NCBI GenBank assembly: GCA_963576565.1
Contig: OY755040.1
Span: forward strand, 88,651,002-88,715,001
Length of the DNA: 64,000 bases
Source: Aspidapion aeneum
Taxonomy: Eukaryota; Arthropoda; Insecta; Coleoptera; Brentidae
Direction: 5' to 3'
Under the pieces are notes generated by a model that saw only the letters and a program-made list of their open reading frames with translations, made no database searches and was not told the origin of the DNA. Made by a program: the position numbers and the translations under genes. Below are positions 11,413-22,248 of the stretch, in pieces (position 1 is the stretch's first letter; every line of letters starts with the position of its first letter).

Positions 11413-12612
11413 TTTACTTCTTACTCACAAGTAATGCAAGAATATTTGGATATGGGTCACATGCGTGCAGTTTCACCCCCTAATAACTCAGAAATTCATG
11501 AATATTTTTATATTGCTCACCATGCGGTTATAAAAGAAAGCTCGAGTAGCACGCCTGTTCGTCCTGTCTTTCACGCATCGAGTCATTCTTTAAATAAGTC
11601 TAGCCTAAATCAAGCCCTTCACACGGGTCCTAAACTACAAGGAGATTTAGTTAAAATTTTGCTTAATTTTCGGCTACATAAATATTGTTTTGTTAGCGAT
11701 ATTTCTAAAATGTACAGAATGATAAATGTGAAGGAAAATCAACATAAATACCAACGAATTTTATGGCGTTTTAATTCTGAAGAATCGGTGCAAGATTACG
11801 AATTAAAAACTTTGACTTTCGGGGTAAACTGTTCTCCATATTTAGCAATTCGAACCTTGCTTAAATTAGCCGATGATTATCAAGACTTACCGTTGGCTTC
11901 TGCGATTTTAAAGGACAGCGTCTATATAGACGACTGCGTAGTAAGTTGCAATGATTTTGATCAAATCATGCTTATGAAAAATCAATTAATTGAGTCATTA
12001 GGGCGAGGTGGATTTGAACTGAAAAAATGGGCATCAAACGAACCCAAATTGCTTGCAGACTTGCCTGCAACCCACATACAAACCAAAGACTTTTCTTTGG
12101 ATCGAGAGGATGCAAACTCTCTAAAAATTTTAGGCTTGAGGTGGAACCCTCAAAGTGATAACTTTTTTTATTCTTTTAATTATAATACAAAAATTTGCAC
12201 TAAGCGTAATTTGCTTAGTACCCTTGCGAAATGCTTTGACCCTTTAGGTTTTCTTACACCGGTTACGTTTTTTGCAAAAAATTTAATCCAGTACTTATGG
12301 TTTATAAAGTTAGATTGGGATCAGTTAGCACCCCCGGAAATAATTTCCAAGTGGAAAAAATTCGAGGAAGAACTCAAATTATTTTCTGATTTTTATATCC
12401 CAAGAATGATTGATCTCTCTAATTTTCAATTTTGTCAAATTGTTGGATTTAGCGATGCATCCGAGCGCGGTATGTGTGCGGCTGTTTATTTTCGTATTGT
12501 TTATCAAAACGGAGATATTAAAACGTATTTTGTGTGCGCAAAATCGAAAGTCGCGCATAAAAAGAATCAGTATTCCCCGTTTGGAGCTCTGTGCGGCAGT
12601 TTTGCTAGCTAA
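11413..12612 (+). pseudogene. BEL2 reverse transcriptase and start of RNase H
   Basis: This is the same frame as Gag-protease after the TGA. It carries PVRPVFHASSHSLNKSS, FVSDISKMYRMI (first Asp), QRILWRF, and the YIDDCV box at about 11921-11938. The connection (CFDPLGFLTPV) and the RNase H start GFSDASERGM (about 12445) follow. The frame runs into a stop at 12610 because one base is missing near 12560, where the BEL consensus continues in the next frame. It has the full RT motif set, but it lies downstream of a stop and upstream of a frameshift. Confidence 0.9.
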
Positions 12613-14470
12613 ACTCATTCAATTTATTCAAAATACTTTTGCTAATAAAATTGCTTTTCAAAATACTATTGCTTTTACGGATAGTATGGTAGCGCTCTCT
12701 TGGATCAAAGGATCACCACATGCGTGGCGCACTTTTGTATCCAACCGAGTCACATACATACAAGAAAAAATTCAGCCTTGCCATTGGAACCATGTTCCTT
12801 CTGAATTAAACGCCGCGGACCCCGGGTCACGTGGTCTATTACCTGCAGATTTAATTAATTGTTCCCTTTGGTGGCAAGGACCCGAGTTCCTTTGTAAGCC
12901 ACAAGAGACATGGGATTTTACTAAAAATAATATTACTACACCCAAAGAAGCTCTCGAAGAGGAGCGAAAATTGGTGTTTGCTGCAACAATTGAACCAAAT
13001 TTTTTGGATTGTCTGCTCAACAAATTTTCAAATTTTTTGCGTTTAATTAGACTTGTTGCTTTTATACTCCGTTTTATTCACAATCTTCGCGCGCGTAAAT
13101 TCAATAATGAGAAAATTATTATTAATTCTACGTGGTTAATACAATATGAGTTACAAAATGCAATATTTGTGCTTATAAAACACGTTCAAAATAAATATTT
13201 TCAAAACGAGATTTCTTTACTTGTCGATAATAAACCGTTGCCAAAGGTTTTTAGAAAATTAAATCCGTTTTTGGATCAAAATGATATTTTACGCATTGGC
13301 GGAAGATTATGCAATTCGGAATTAGATTATGAGAAAAAATTTCCTATACTTTTACCCGGTGATTCTCAATTTACAAAGTTATTGATTGCGCATACTCACG
13401 AGAAACACATGCATACCGGCATAAACACGACTTTATTTTTACTTTTTCAAAATTATTGGATTTTTGCAGCTAAAAGGCATATAAGAAAAATAATTTCACG
13501 TTGTTCTACATGCTGGCGCACGCGCCCCAATAATTATCAACCCCCTGTTGGAAATTTGCCAAAATTTCGCGTTTCACAAGCAAAAGCTTTTCAACACGTT
13601 GGCGTTGATCTTACGGGAAGTTTTGCTATTACAATGAGCCGCATGCGCGGTGCAAAACGACTTAAGGCTTATGTCGTTCTATTTATTTGCGGTTGTACGA
13701 AGGCGGTACACTTAGAAATTGTGTCAGACTTATCGGCAGACGCTTTTGTGGCAGCATTCCGACGTTTTATGGCCAGAAGAGGACGCGTGGAAGTAGTCTA
13801 CTCGGATAACGCGTCAAATTTTACGCTTTCTGCTAAAATGCTTAACGAGATGTTTGCTGAAGTTGCTAATCGCGAATCAATCCGTTGGCACTTCAACCCT
13901 CCATCCGCACCCCACATGGGCGGTTTGTGGGAAAGTAACATCAAAAGTGCAAAGTCTCATTTACTACGAGTAATTGGAGAACAGGTGCTTACTTTTGAGG
14001 AGCTTTATACTGTGGTTACTCAAGTAGAAGCTATCCTCAACTCTAGGCCTTTGTGTCCAGTCAGCACAGATCCAAATGATTTGACTGCACTGACGCCCGG
14101 TCATTTCCTTAGCCTGGAACCACTTACGACTGTTCCAGACCTCGAATTTGACCAAGTGCCTTTAAATAGGCTTTCTCGGTGGCAGTTGCTGCAAAAACTA
14201 CATCGCGATTTTTGGCGTAGATGGCACAGAGATTACTTACATACATTGCAACAGCACGCTAAAGTGAATCAAGACAAAATTGATCCCATTGCGATTGATA
14301 CGATGGTTTTGATCAAAGATGATCAAACCACTCCCTTAAACTGGGTATTGGGACGAGTAGTAGGATTGCACCCTGGTACTGATAATGTAGTAAGAGTTGC
14401 TACAGTTAAAACCTCCAAAGGTTTATTCAAGAGGCCTTTGGTGAAATTGTGCCCTCTCCCTAATGCTTAG
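12560..14470 (+). pseudogene. BEL2 RNase H tail and integrase
   Basis: In the frame shifted relative to RT, the RNase H tail (TDSMVALSWIKG) leads into integrase. The HHCC zinc site (HEKHMHTG to CSTCW) lies at about 13390-13515. The catalytic residues are at VDLTGSF (about 13604), YSDNASNF (about 13799) and GGLWES (about 13919), so the D,D,E triad is complete. The C-terminus is the DUF5641-like segment ending LVKLCPLP. A single-base deletion near 12560 separates it from RT. Confidence 0.9.
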
Positions 14471-14500
14471 TTCAGAAAATACCATACCCTGGGTATTTTC

Positions 14501-14513
14501 AGGGGGGCCGGAA
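14501..14513 (+). promoter_or_regulatory. BEL2 polypurine tract
   Basis: AGGGGGGCCGGAA lies directly before the 3' LTR, where plus-strand DNA synthesis is primed in LTR elements. Confidence 0.8.
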
Positions 14514-15271
14514 TGCTTCGTCCCGGCGTTTAGTTTTAAGATATAAAATTTAGAGACATTTATCTAAATTAGAATGCTTTTTATTTTCTTTTTTTTTGCT
14601 AGAGTTATGCTAAAACTTTATACTTAAAGTTACTTTTATTTCTTGGTTTAACCTAATTTAGTTACTAAGATATGCCTTGCCTACAAAAAGGGTAAAAATT
14701 TGAATTTGCGCGGTGAATTATATGCTCAAGAATGCAGTGACTTTACTTTATTATTTTTGCTTTTTTTCTACCTTGAGTATATCCATTTTCCATCCTTTTT
14801 TAATTTATGTTTTTTTCCCTAATTTTATACATACCTTTACTGCCGTATTGCTACATATAGCAGTGCTCCAAAGTCCGTCTTGCTATACGGAGCTCATGCG
14901 AATATTTGGGGTACTCTCCATACCAGTGATATATATTGATCGCCAAGTGAAATCACATGCGTGCTTTTAAGACCGCGGTCGTGTATAAACATTTTATGGA
15001 TTGCTTTGATGTACTACTGCTACTACTTTGATTGGAATTATTTGGATTCGACTGCAGTTGTCCATGTACCAAGTTCCTTTCATCCAAGGGTAAGTCAAAG
15101 TGTTTTTGAGCTGCGTTTCTTTACATTTTTTACTTATTCCCTATGCTACTATTCCTAACTAAGAACAAAAAAGTGTATCCTAAGAGTGGGAACTATTGGA
15201 CTGGAGATCCCTATTGCTACAGTTCGGTTGGTTTGTTGACTTTTTCATGCGAAAGACGTCTCGACCGACCA
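14514..15271 (+). repeat. BEL2 3' LTR
   Basis: It is nearly identical to the 5' LTR. Differences noticed: C-A-T-T-G to C-A-G-T-G near 14736, a T-run shorter by 2, and two substitutions near 15166-15178. It is followed by the ACAGT duplication at 15272-15276. Confidence 0.94.
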
Positions 15272-15276
15272 ACAGT

Positions 15277-15594
15277 ATTATAGCTAAAATAAGGATTAAG
15301 GAGGACCCGCTAGTCTTATTTTTTTTTTAATTTTGTTTATTGACATATATAGCATTTACAAATAATATAATATAATAATTATAATATAAATCAAGCGATA
15401 AAAGTGACAGTTTTTATCTCGAGATAAAAAGTTTTTGACACGAGCGTAGCGAAATCTATAATTTGTCAACGGATAAAAATACTCTTTTATAACGAGGTTT
15501 ATACGTTAATTTTACACTTTTAAACGGAACTTTTTTAACTTATTATTTGCTTTATTAATATAATGAAATTATTTTTTGTTCTGTTTGGTATAAT
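15277..15594. repeat. Palindromic motif cluster with GAGCGTAGCGA core (right copy)
   Basis: A 20-bp perfect palindrome TTTTTATCTCGAGATAAAAA lies at 15411-15430. It is preceded by GATAAAAGTGACAG and followed by an inverted repeat TTGACA/TGTCAA enclosing GAGCGTAGCGA (15442-15452). The latter resembles 901-911. GATAAAAAGTGACAGT also occurs just before BEL2 (7934-7949). The rest is A+T-rich with no gene. Confidence 0.55.
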
Positions 15595-16301
15595 ATACAG
15601 GGTGTCTCTAAAAGGTCTTTACAAAATCTTAGCACATATTCCTGAGGTCAAAATAAGTCGATTTATTGCAAATTACCTTCAAAGATACAGGGTGGTGAAT
15701 TTAAAAATTAAATTTTTAAATTAAAAAATTTCATGAGCGAAGAAGAGAAGTTGCTTTAAATAAATAAATATGATAATTTATAAACGAAATAGTTTCAATA
15801 TCAGATTCAATGCTGTGTCGTTTTAAAATGGCGAAAGTCAATAGAAGGAAAGTGTGCAAAATTTTATGTCGGTTCTGTAAAGTGGGGGTTAGGTGTTTTG
15901 ATTTTTCAGGGGGACGATTAGTTATTGGGGAGCAGGCAAACTTGGCCTTTACGTTTTTGTAGGCTCGGCAACATAATATAATATTTTGTGAACATTGCCG
16001 TCGTACATAGTATTGTAGGAAATATTTTGAAGCTTATTCAACCACTTATACCTCGACTAACAGCTCGGGGTTATTTTTTTTTGTTTTAGATCATTAAGTA
16101 ATTAATTCTAAACATTCCCGACTACAAAAGAATCTTTTTGTGCTTCCTGCCCCACTGTGCGGCGTTTTGCCGAACCTCAAAGATCGCACGATAAAACCAT
16201 TTTTACATAGGCCATCTGCTCTACTAAAGAAACTTCTTTAATAAAATAAAAACTTAAAATTAACATACTAACTTACAAAAATGGATCTATGATGGATCTG
16301 A
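15595..16301. other. Non-coding stretch with TACAGGGTG motif
   Basis: The words ATACAGGGTGTCTCTAAAAGG (15596) and ATACAGGGTGG (15684) look like transposon-terminus sequence that I have seen repeatedly in insect genomes, but I cannot place the family. No coding potential is seen. Confidence 0.35.
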
Positions 16302-16806
16302 TACCTTCCTGGCTAGCCTATTAGCACACTTCAAGTGAAGCCATGATATTATATCAGCCTTGAAAACACTTTTTTGTAAATATCTCAGAAACTAAAGCCT
16401 TTACTAAGTTTTTGGTTATATAACACAAATTATGAGCAAAATATAATCTACTATATTCCGAAAAGCGCATTGATACGAGGCTCCGTTAAAAAGTTAGCAT
16501 TAAAAAAGAAATATTGTCAAAAAACTGTCATGAGCAGTAATGGATTTTGACCAAAATCTAATCAGTTCGTTAGAGTGTGAAACACTATTTTACCTGAAAA
16601 TTTTATGAAAATCAGTTCAGCGGTTTAGGAGCTATCGTGTTACGGACAGAAATAATATATACACACACACAGATAGACATCACGACGATATTGCTAAGAT
16701 AGGTCAAAATCCACCCAGATAACACATTTTCTTCGTTATCTCAAAAAAAATGTTTGCGTTGAAAATAATACCTTCTCTAGCCATTGCTACGCGGGCTAGG
16801 AAGGTA
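16302..16806. repeat. Dispersed repeat with inverted ends TACCTTCCTGGCTAGCC
   Basis: The left end TACCTTCCTGGCTAGCC (16302) pairs with the right end GGGCTAGGAAGGTA (16793-16806). The right part contains a hairpin CTAGCC...GGGCTAG. A related copy lies inverted at 36340-36684. It is about 505 bp and non-coding, so a MITE-like or other non-autonomous element. Confidence 0.7.
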
Positions 16807-17409
16807 AAAATTAAGTTCATTGATTTGCATCTTGCTAGACCCTTTACGACAAAAAATAATTTGTTATTTTCTTAAAAAATACCGAGGCTAATTCCCGCAC
16901 GAACGTCACTGCTTGAAATAAAATAAAAACATTTTATTTAAAGGAGATTTTTTTTACCTGTATCCAAAGACGTATGAATTAAATCATGCATCTTTGCTGT
17001 ATCTTAAAACTTAAGACATTTAGTATACAGGGAGTTTCAGACCACCCGCACAGGCCGATTATTTTAAAAGGGATAATTATTTTTATACATTCTTAAATCA
17101 CTATCAAGGTCGTGAAATGGGCTCTTTCTGATGATGTAGGTTTTAAGGCCCTAGCCTCACAGGAAGTGTCAAAATTCCGCTCGACGTTGATTTTTTTAAA
17201 TGGAACATGCTATTTCTGATTGCCGATTTCAATTCTACGCGGAAAAATTAAAACGTTTTATTCGAAAACTTTTCCACAAAAATGCTTTTTAAACCTTAAA
17301 ACTGATATTAAATTATTTCGCAGTTATACCCAAGAAAATACTCTGCCAATCTATGGGCACCTAAGCTCACACTGGATACTAAAGTTATAGTGTATCTACG
17401 TGAAAGCTA

Positions 17410-17760
17410 ATATAACTAAAAACTAAAGTTTATTTTACTCCAGACTCAATTACCTTTCGTTTGATACCACACAAGCCATGTTTTGACTTAAACTCTAATT
17501 TTTCAAATCTACCCCCACCCTTTTTTAAAAAATTAAAATGTATTTTGTTTAACTCCAGACTCAATTACCTTTCGTTTGATATCACACACGCTATATTTCC
17601 ACTTAAACACTAATTTTTGAAATTTACCCCCACCCTTTTTTTTTAAATAAACTAAAATGTATTTTGTTTAGCTCCAGACTCAATTACCTTTCGTATGATA
17701 TCACACACGCTATATTTTTACATAAACTCTAATTTTTGAAATCTACCCCCACCCTTTTAT
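17410..17760. repeat. Three tandem units of about 115 bp
   Basis: Each unit contains CTCCAGACTCAATTACCTTT, then CACACACGC or a similar word, then CTACCCCCACCCTTTT (units starting near 17440, 17551 and 17672). It lies inside the foldback element's loop. Confidence 0.8.
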
Positions 17761-17880
17761 TTGGCTTGTGTTCGGTGGATTTTGTTCATTTTTAAACCAT
17801 CTCGACACAAAACCCAGCCTGGGTACCAAATTTCATTAAAATCGGGCAAGCCGTTTTTGAATTATGCGCGTTGGTCGTTA

Positions 17881-17915
17881 CAGACAGACATACAGACACA
17901 CAGACAGACAGACAT

Positions 17916-17965
<50 letters not shown>

Positions 17966-17966
17966 G
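17881..17966. repeat. (CAGA)n microsatellite
   Basis: It is a near-uninterrupted run of CAGA/GACA units with a few ATA and ACA interruptions at its left end. The open frames across it on both strands are repeat artefacts. Confidence 0.95.
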
Positions 17967-18067
17967 GCGCAACAAAAAAGTTTCAAAATCATCTGAAACG
18001 CAAAGATATATAAAATTTTTTTAAATCGGAGCAACTTTTTTTTTCTCGAAAAAGTTAGGATCACCAT

Positions 18068-18103
18068 AGCTCACACTACTATAGTATAGTAGTAGTGTGA
18101 GCT
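18068..18103. repeat. Perfect 14-bp stem palindrome
   Basis: AGCTCACACTACTA (18068-18081) and its exact complement (18090-18103) flank an 8-nt loop. It lies in the middle region of the foldback element. Confidence 0.85.
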
Positions 18104-18538
18104 AAAAACGGAAATTTACCAAAATATTTACTTCCCAAACTTGTTGACACTCAATGACACATTTCCATTAAAAAGATTGTTTTTGCCTGTCTTGTGTCAT
18201 TTAATTTAAACTTTGGTTACTTTCCGTTTTTGTCTTGGTTATAAATGCGAAATAATTTAATATCAGTTTTGAGGTTTAAAAAAGCATTTTTGGGAAAAAG
18301 TTTTCGAATAAAACGTTTTAATTTTTCCGCGTAGAATTGAAATCCGCAATCAGAAATAGCATGTTCCATTTAAAAAAATCAACGTCTAGCGGAATTTTGA
18401 CACTTCTTGTAAGGCTAGGACCTTAAAACCCACATCATCAGAAAGAGCACATCTCACTACCTAGTGATTTAAAAATGTTTAAAAATAATTATCCCTTTTA
18501 AAATAATCGGCCTGTGCGGGTGGTCTGAATAAGGGTGC

Positions 18539-18727
18539 TGTCTAAATATAAGAAAATTCTTATATTTAGGCATAAAGGCTTTTAAAATATTATTTGAAAA
18601 TGTAGTCCACCAAACATTCTGCTGACATAGAAAATCAATGAGTATTGAACTCGGATGTTGTTGAATTCCTAACCTGGACATTGACGCAATAGGAAATATC
18701 AATTACCGATTTTACAGCAGATCGATG
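18539..18727 (+). repeat. BEL3 5' LTR (truncated and internally deleted)
   Basis: It matches 31473 onward. Compared with the 3' LTR it lacks an 8-bp word and a block of about 73 bp, and it ends abruptly at CAGATCGATGC. A GAGCC-rich minisatellite follows directly. Confidence 0.8.
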
Positions 18728-18965
18728 CCAAGTAGAGCCACAACGAGCCATGCCGAGCCACGACGAGCTACGCCGAACCACTGCAGAGCCACTACGAGCC
18801 AAGCAGAGCCACTACAAGCCGAGCCAAGTCGAGCCACAACGAGCTACGCCGAACCACTTCTGAAACACAACGAGCAACATCGAGCCACGACGAGCTACGC
18901 CGAACTACTGCAGAGCCAAGCAGAGCCACTACAAGCCAAGCCAAACCAAACCAAGCTAAGCCAAA
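18728..18965. repeat. GAGCC minisatellite
   Basis: Degenerate units of 10-11 bp of the form GAGCCACNAC, with nested longer repeats (ACGAGCTACGCCGAACCACT occurs twice), fill the BEL3 leader. They create an Ala/Thr/Glu/Pro-rich open frame that I regard as a repeat artefact. The 3' LTR does not contain this sequence. Confidence 0.8.
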
Positions 18966-19231
18966 TCGTCCAGACTTGCACAACAACCCAACAGAGGTTC
19001 AATCACCGTCCACCCTACAACAAAGCATAAAAGCGCCGTCCACACCTACAGGTCTGTCGTCTAGACTGTTACAACAGCCTAAAGAGACTCGTCGTCCAGA
19101 CTGGTATAAAAACCCAAAGAAAATCATCATCCATACTTGCACTCGCACAGTCACCGTCCACACTTACAAAAGTCTACTAGTTAACTGCCCGTCCAATCAA
19201 CGTAACATCTCCATCGCAAAACAAAGAGAAA
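18966..19231 (+). other. BEL3 untranslated leader
   Basis: This is a leader with repeated CCGTCCA words (CACCGTCCAC, GCCGTCCACAC, CGTCCAGACT). It ends at the gag ATG at 19232. No other feature is seen. Confidence 0.5.
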
Positions 19232-20600
19232 ATGACTACCACACTCGAAGAAATGAATCTTCTAGCCCAAGATCAAGAACAACGTGAAAAAGATATACAA
19301 CGATATTTAACAAACATAAAAAAAGATTCATCCAGTAGAAAAACTATCAAATACTTCGAAGAAAAAGCATTAGCAGTAGAAACATTATGGATTACTATTC
19401 AACAGAAAGACAAGCAGATCAAAGACCTAAACTACCCCTCCCACAACTACCATACGCAGCAATATTTCGAACAATTGGCAAAAGTATACACATACACGAT
19501 CAGCTACATAGAGGAAGGCATTGCTAAAAACAAAATTCAAGCAAAGCAAAAAGACGAGATGAATAAATTAGAAGTTATGCTAGACCAATTAGAAGAAATT
19601 TTGGACGACACTGAAGCAGAGATAAACAGCTCCATACGAAGTAACAGACAAAAACAACTACATGCTAAAATCAATGAGAAATGGAGAGTCATTTCGCAGC
19701 AATATTTAGAACTCGAGATTCAAAAAATTCACGCATATCTCAAGCCAACGTACAAGGTACTAGAGAAAAGACATGAAGAAACCCTACTACAACTAAGTGA
19801 TCCTTTACCACAAACCACAACAATGATGCCAATTCCACAGTAAGCTGCGCCAACAATTATTCGGCAACAGCCAAGATCAAGCACCATATCTCTTCCCCAA
19901 GTAAATCTACCACTATTTGACGGATCATATGAAGAATGGTCCACCTTTAGAGACATTTTTAAGAAAATTGTCCACGAAAACGAAGCACTTGACGATATTG
20001 AGAAAATAAAATATCTTAAGACCCACTTACGAGGTTAAGCAAGCAGAGTCATCCAACATCTTCAGATAACCAGTGACAACTACACAGCAAGTTCGAACAT
20101 TCTCGAAAAAAGATACTTCAATGAAAGATTGAACGTTAACAAGCTAATAGACAAAATTCTAGATACTCCGTCAGTCACTCAAGAATCAGCAGACAAATTA
20201 AAGCAACTACATGACACCATTATAGAATGTTTAGAAGCACTCAACTACCTTAAAATAAACACAACGTCATGGGGTGCCATCAACAAACTATTTGAACAAT
20301 CTTTACAACCAAACAAACTGCAGCATCTAGAAGAAATCCTCAGATTCCTACAAACCAGATTCCAATCCCTCGAAGCAGCCGGCCAAAGAAAAAATAACAG
20401 CACTGAGCAAGGACATATTACAACCGAACGCTGTGGATACTGCAACGATATTATACACAACATCTACAACTGTTTTAAGTTTCAAGCACTTACTTCTACA
20501 ACACGACTTCAAGTGATAAAGGAAAAAAGATCTTCGTTAACCGTCTGAGACATCCATCACACATAAGATGTTATTCAAGCATTGGGTGCCACACATGCAA
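19232..20600 (+). pseudogene. BEL3 gag
   Basis: It starts MTTTLEEMNLLAQDQ. An N-terminal helical domain runs to a stop at 19841. The DUF1759-type block (QVNLPLFDGSYEEWSTFRDI) follows in the same region and is hit by a second stop at 20036. It then reads on through the Gag C-terminal helices to a zinc-binding segment (CGYCNDIIHNIYNC) at about 20430-20475. A frameshift near 20545 moves the last Cys/His residues into another frame. It is structural particle protein by family and dead here. Confidence 0.82.
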
Positions 20601-20616
20601 AAGACCTCACCACACT

Positions 20617-21285
20617 ATGGTACATGTAGACTATCTAGTACAACGAAATCAAAATAGACCCAGAGGCAACCAACAGCCACAATACAATAGGAATAATCAA
20701 CCTAATCAACAGCCGCGACATCCATCAAGGCAATACTCAGTCAACCATGCTAACAGGCAAAACGAATTCATTCTGTTGGCAACTGCAATGATTAAAGTTC
20801 AAAACAATCAAGGAATGTTTGAATTTCTTCGTGTATTAGTAGATCCAGGATCCCAATGCACATTTATCACAGAAGAAGCGGCATCAATATTAGCTATACC
20901 CCGACATCCAATAAGAGCAGAAGTATCTGGACTTGGAAGTACTGAGCCACAAACCGTTAAGTGGATGGTAGATGCTACATTAAAGCCAAGATTTTCCAGC
21001 AACTATAAAATAAATGTTCCATGTATTATTCTCCCAAAATTAACTCAGTCACTTCCAAGTAAAGAAATTGACATTAATATCGCCGATTGGAAAAATGATG
21101 TATTGGCGATCCTACATTTAACCGACCTGGACCAATTGACATTATACTTGGCGCAAAAGAATACGGCGAAATACTACTTAAAGGCAACAGAAAGACAGAA
21201 AATGGTTTACTTGGCCAAAAAACTGAATTTGGTTGGATTTTATCTGGCAACATTTTACGTAACGAAAGAAAAAATATTCAAGTAA
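20617..21285 (+). pseudogene. BEL3 aspartic protease region
   Basis: A Gln/Asn/Arg-rich linker leads into a DUF1758-type protease (ILLATAMIKVQNNQG, then VLVDPGSQCTFIT). The active site reads DPGS where D-S/T-G is expected, so the catalytic triad is altered. The frame breaks near 21130 and at 21283. Confidence 0.8.
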
Positions 21286-21290
21286 TTAGC

Positions 21291-22198
21291 TTGATATCCT
21301 GCATTGAAGAAGATCAACAGCTAACAAAGTTTTGGGAGATCGAAGAAGTATCTCCAGCCAGATCGCTTACCGAAGATGAAAATAAATGCGAGGAACACTA
21401 CCAACAAAATACAGTTAGAAATGCGGATGGAACATACACCGTCCGAATCCCATTCAATAACCAACTTCAAACATTAGGAGCATCAAGATCACGTGCAGTT
21501 GCACAGTTTCTTCAATTAGAAAAACGGTTTATAAGAGATAAGCAACTCGAAGACAGATACAAACAAGAATATTTATATCTAAACCACATGCAAAGATGCA
21601 GTCAATTATTTAACGGACGTTACTACATTCCCCATCAGCGTGTCACAAAAGAATCCAGTACGACTACAAAATTAAGAGTAGTTTTTGATGCCTCGAGCAA
21701 AACGTCAAATGGAATCAGCCTTAATAATGCAATGTACGCAGGCCCAAAACTTCAACAAGAATTACCAGATATACTTCTTCGTTGGAGAACGCACAAAGAT
21801 GTGTTAGCCGCAGACATTGAAAAGATGTACTGACAAATAAAAATTTATGCAGATGACCAAAAATTTCAAACAATTATATGGAGATCTAACACCAACAAGC
21901 CAATGGAAGAATACAAACTAACAACCGTTACATACGGAACTACAGCAGCTCCATATTTGGCCATATGAACGATCCACCAATTAGCAGAAGATGAAAAAGA
22001 CAATTATCCACTGGCCGCCAGGGTAGCCACACAAGATTTCTACGTTGACGACCTTCTATCTGGAACCAACACAGTAGAAGAAGCCCTTGAAGTTTAAGCA
22101 GCAGCAAATAAACAAAGAACTGAAGATTACTAAACAAACGATTCTTTCCGAAGTTGCCAAGCTATTTGATCCATTAGGATGGTTGGCGCCAGTGGTGA
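21291..22198 (+). pseudogene. BEL3 reverse transcriptase (first part)
   Basis: It has TTKLRVVFDASSKTSNG, LAADIEKMY (first Asp), then a TGA at 21832. The remaining RT continues in frame after that stop. FYVDDLLSG is at about 22038-22060. A deletion follows and joins directly to the connection segment (EVAKLFDPLGWLAP). The Penelope-like element inserts right after this point. Confidence 0.85.
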
Positions 22199-22248
22199 TT
22201 AAGGCTAATTTTTTTTTGTTTGAAGTTCCCCTCGTGCAGCATTTTTTC

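Larger units (their letters stand above)
7950..15271 (+). mobile_element. BEL2: young, nearly intact BEL/Pao LTR retrotransposon
   Basis: The LTRs (7950-8709 and 14514-15271) differ by only a few substitutions and a 2-bp T-run indel. They are flanked by a 5-bp duplication ACAGT (7945-7949 and 15272-15276). A tRNA-Tyr-type primer site, a gag-pol reading frame and a polypurine tract (14501-14513) are all present. Two lesions stop expression of the full polyprotein: an in-frame TGA at 11410 and a one-base frameshift near 12560. Near-identical LTRs imply a recent insertion. Confidence 0.96.
17037..18528. mobile_element. Foldback-type element with about 290-300 bp inverted arms
   Basis: The left arm 17037-17335 is the reverse complement of the right arm 18232-18528, with modest divergence. 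Both outer ends read TCAGACCACCCGCACAGGCC in their own orientation. The 900-bp middle holds a short tandem array, a CAGA microsatellite and a palindrome, with no transposase. The right outer edge is cut off a few bases later by the BEL3 LTR. Confidence 0.8.

Noticed and set aside
17761..18067. Open frames on both strands with TDRQ or SVCLSVCL repeats
   Set aside because: They are translations of the CAGA microsatellite.
18725..19030. Ala/Thr/Glu/Pro-rich protein
   Set aside because: It is a product of the GAGCC minisatellite in the BEL3 leader.
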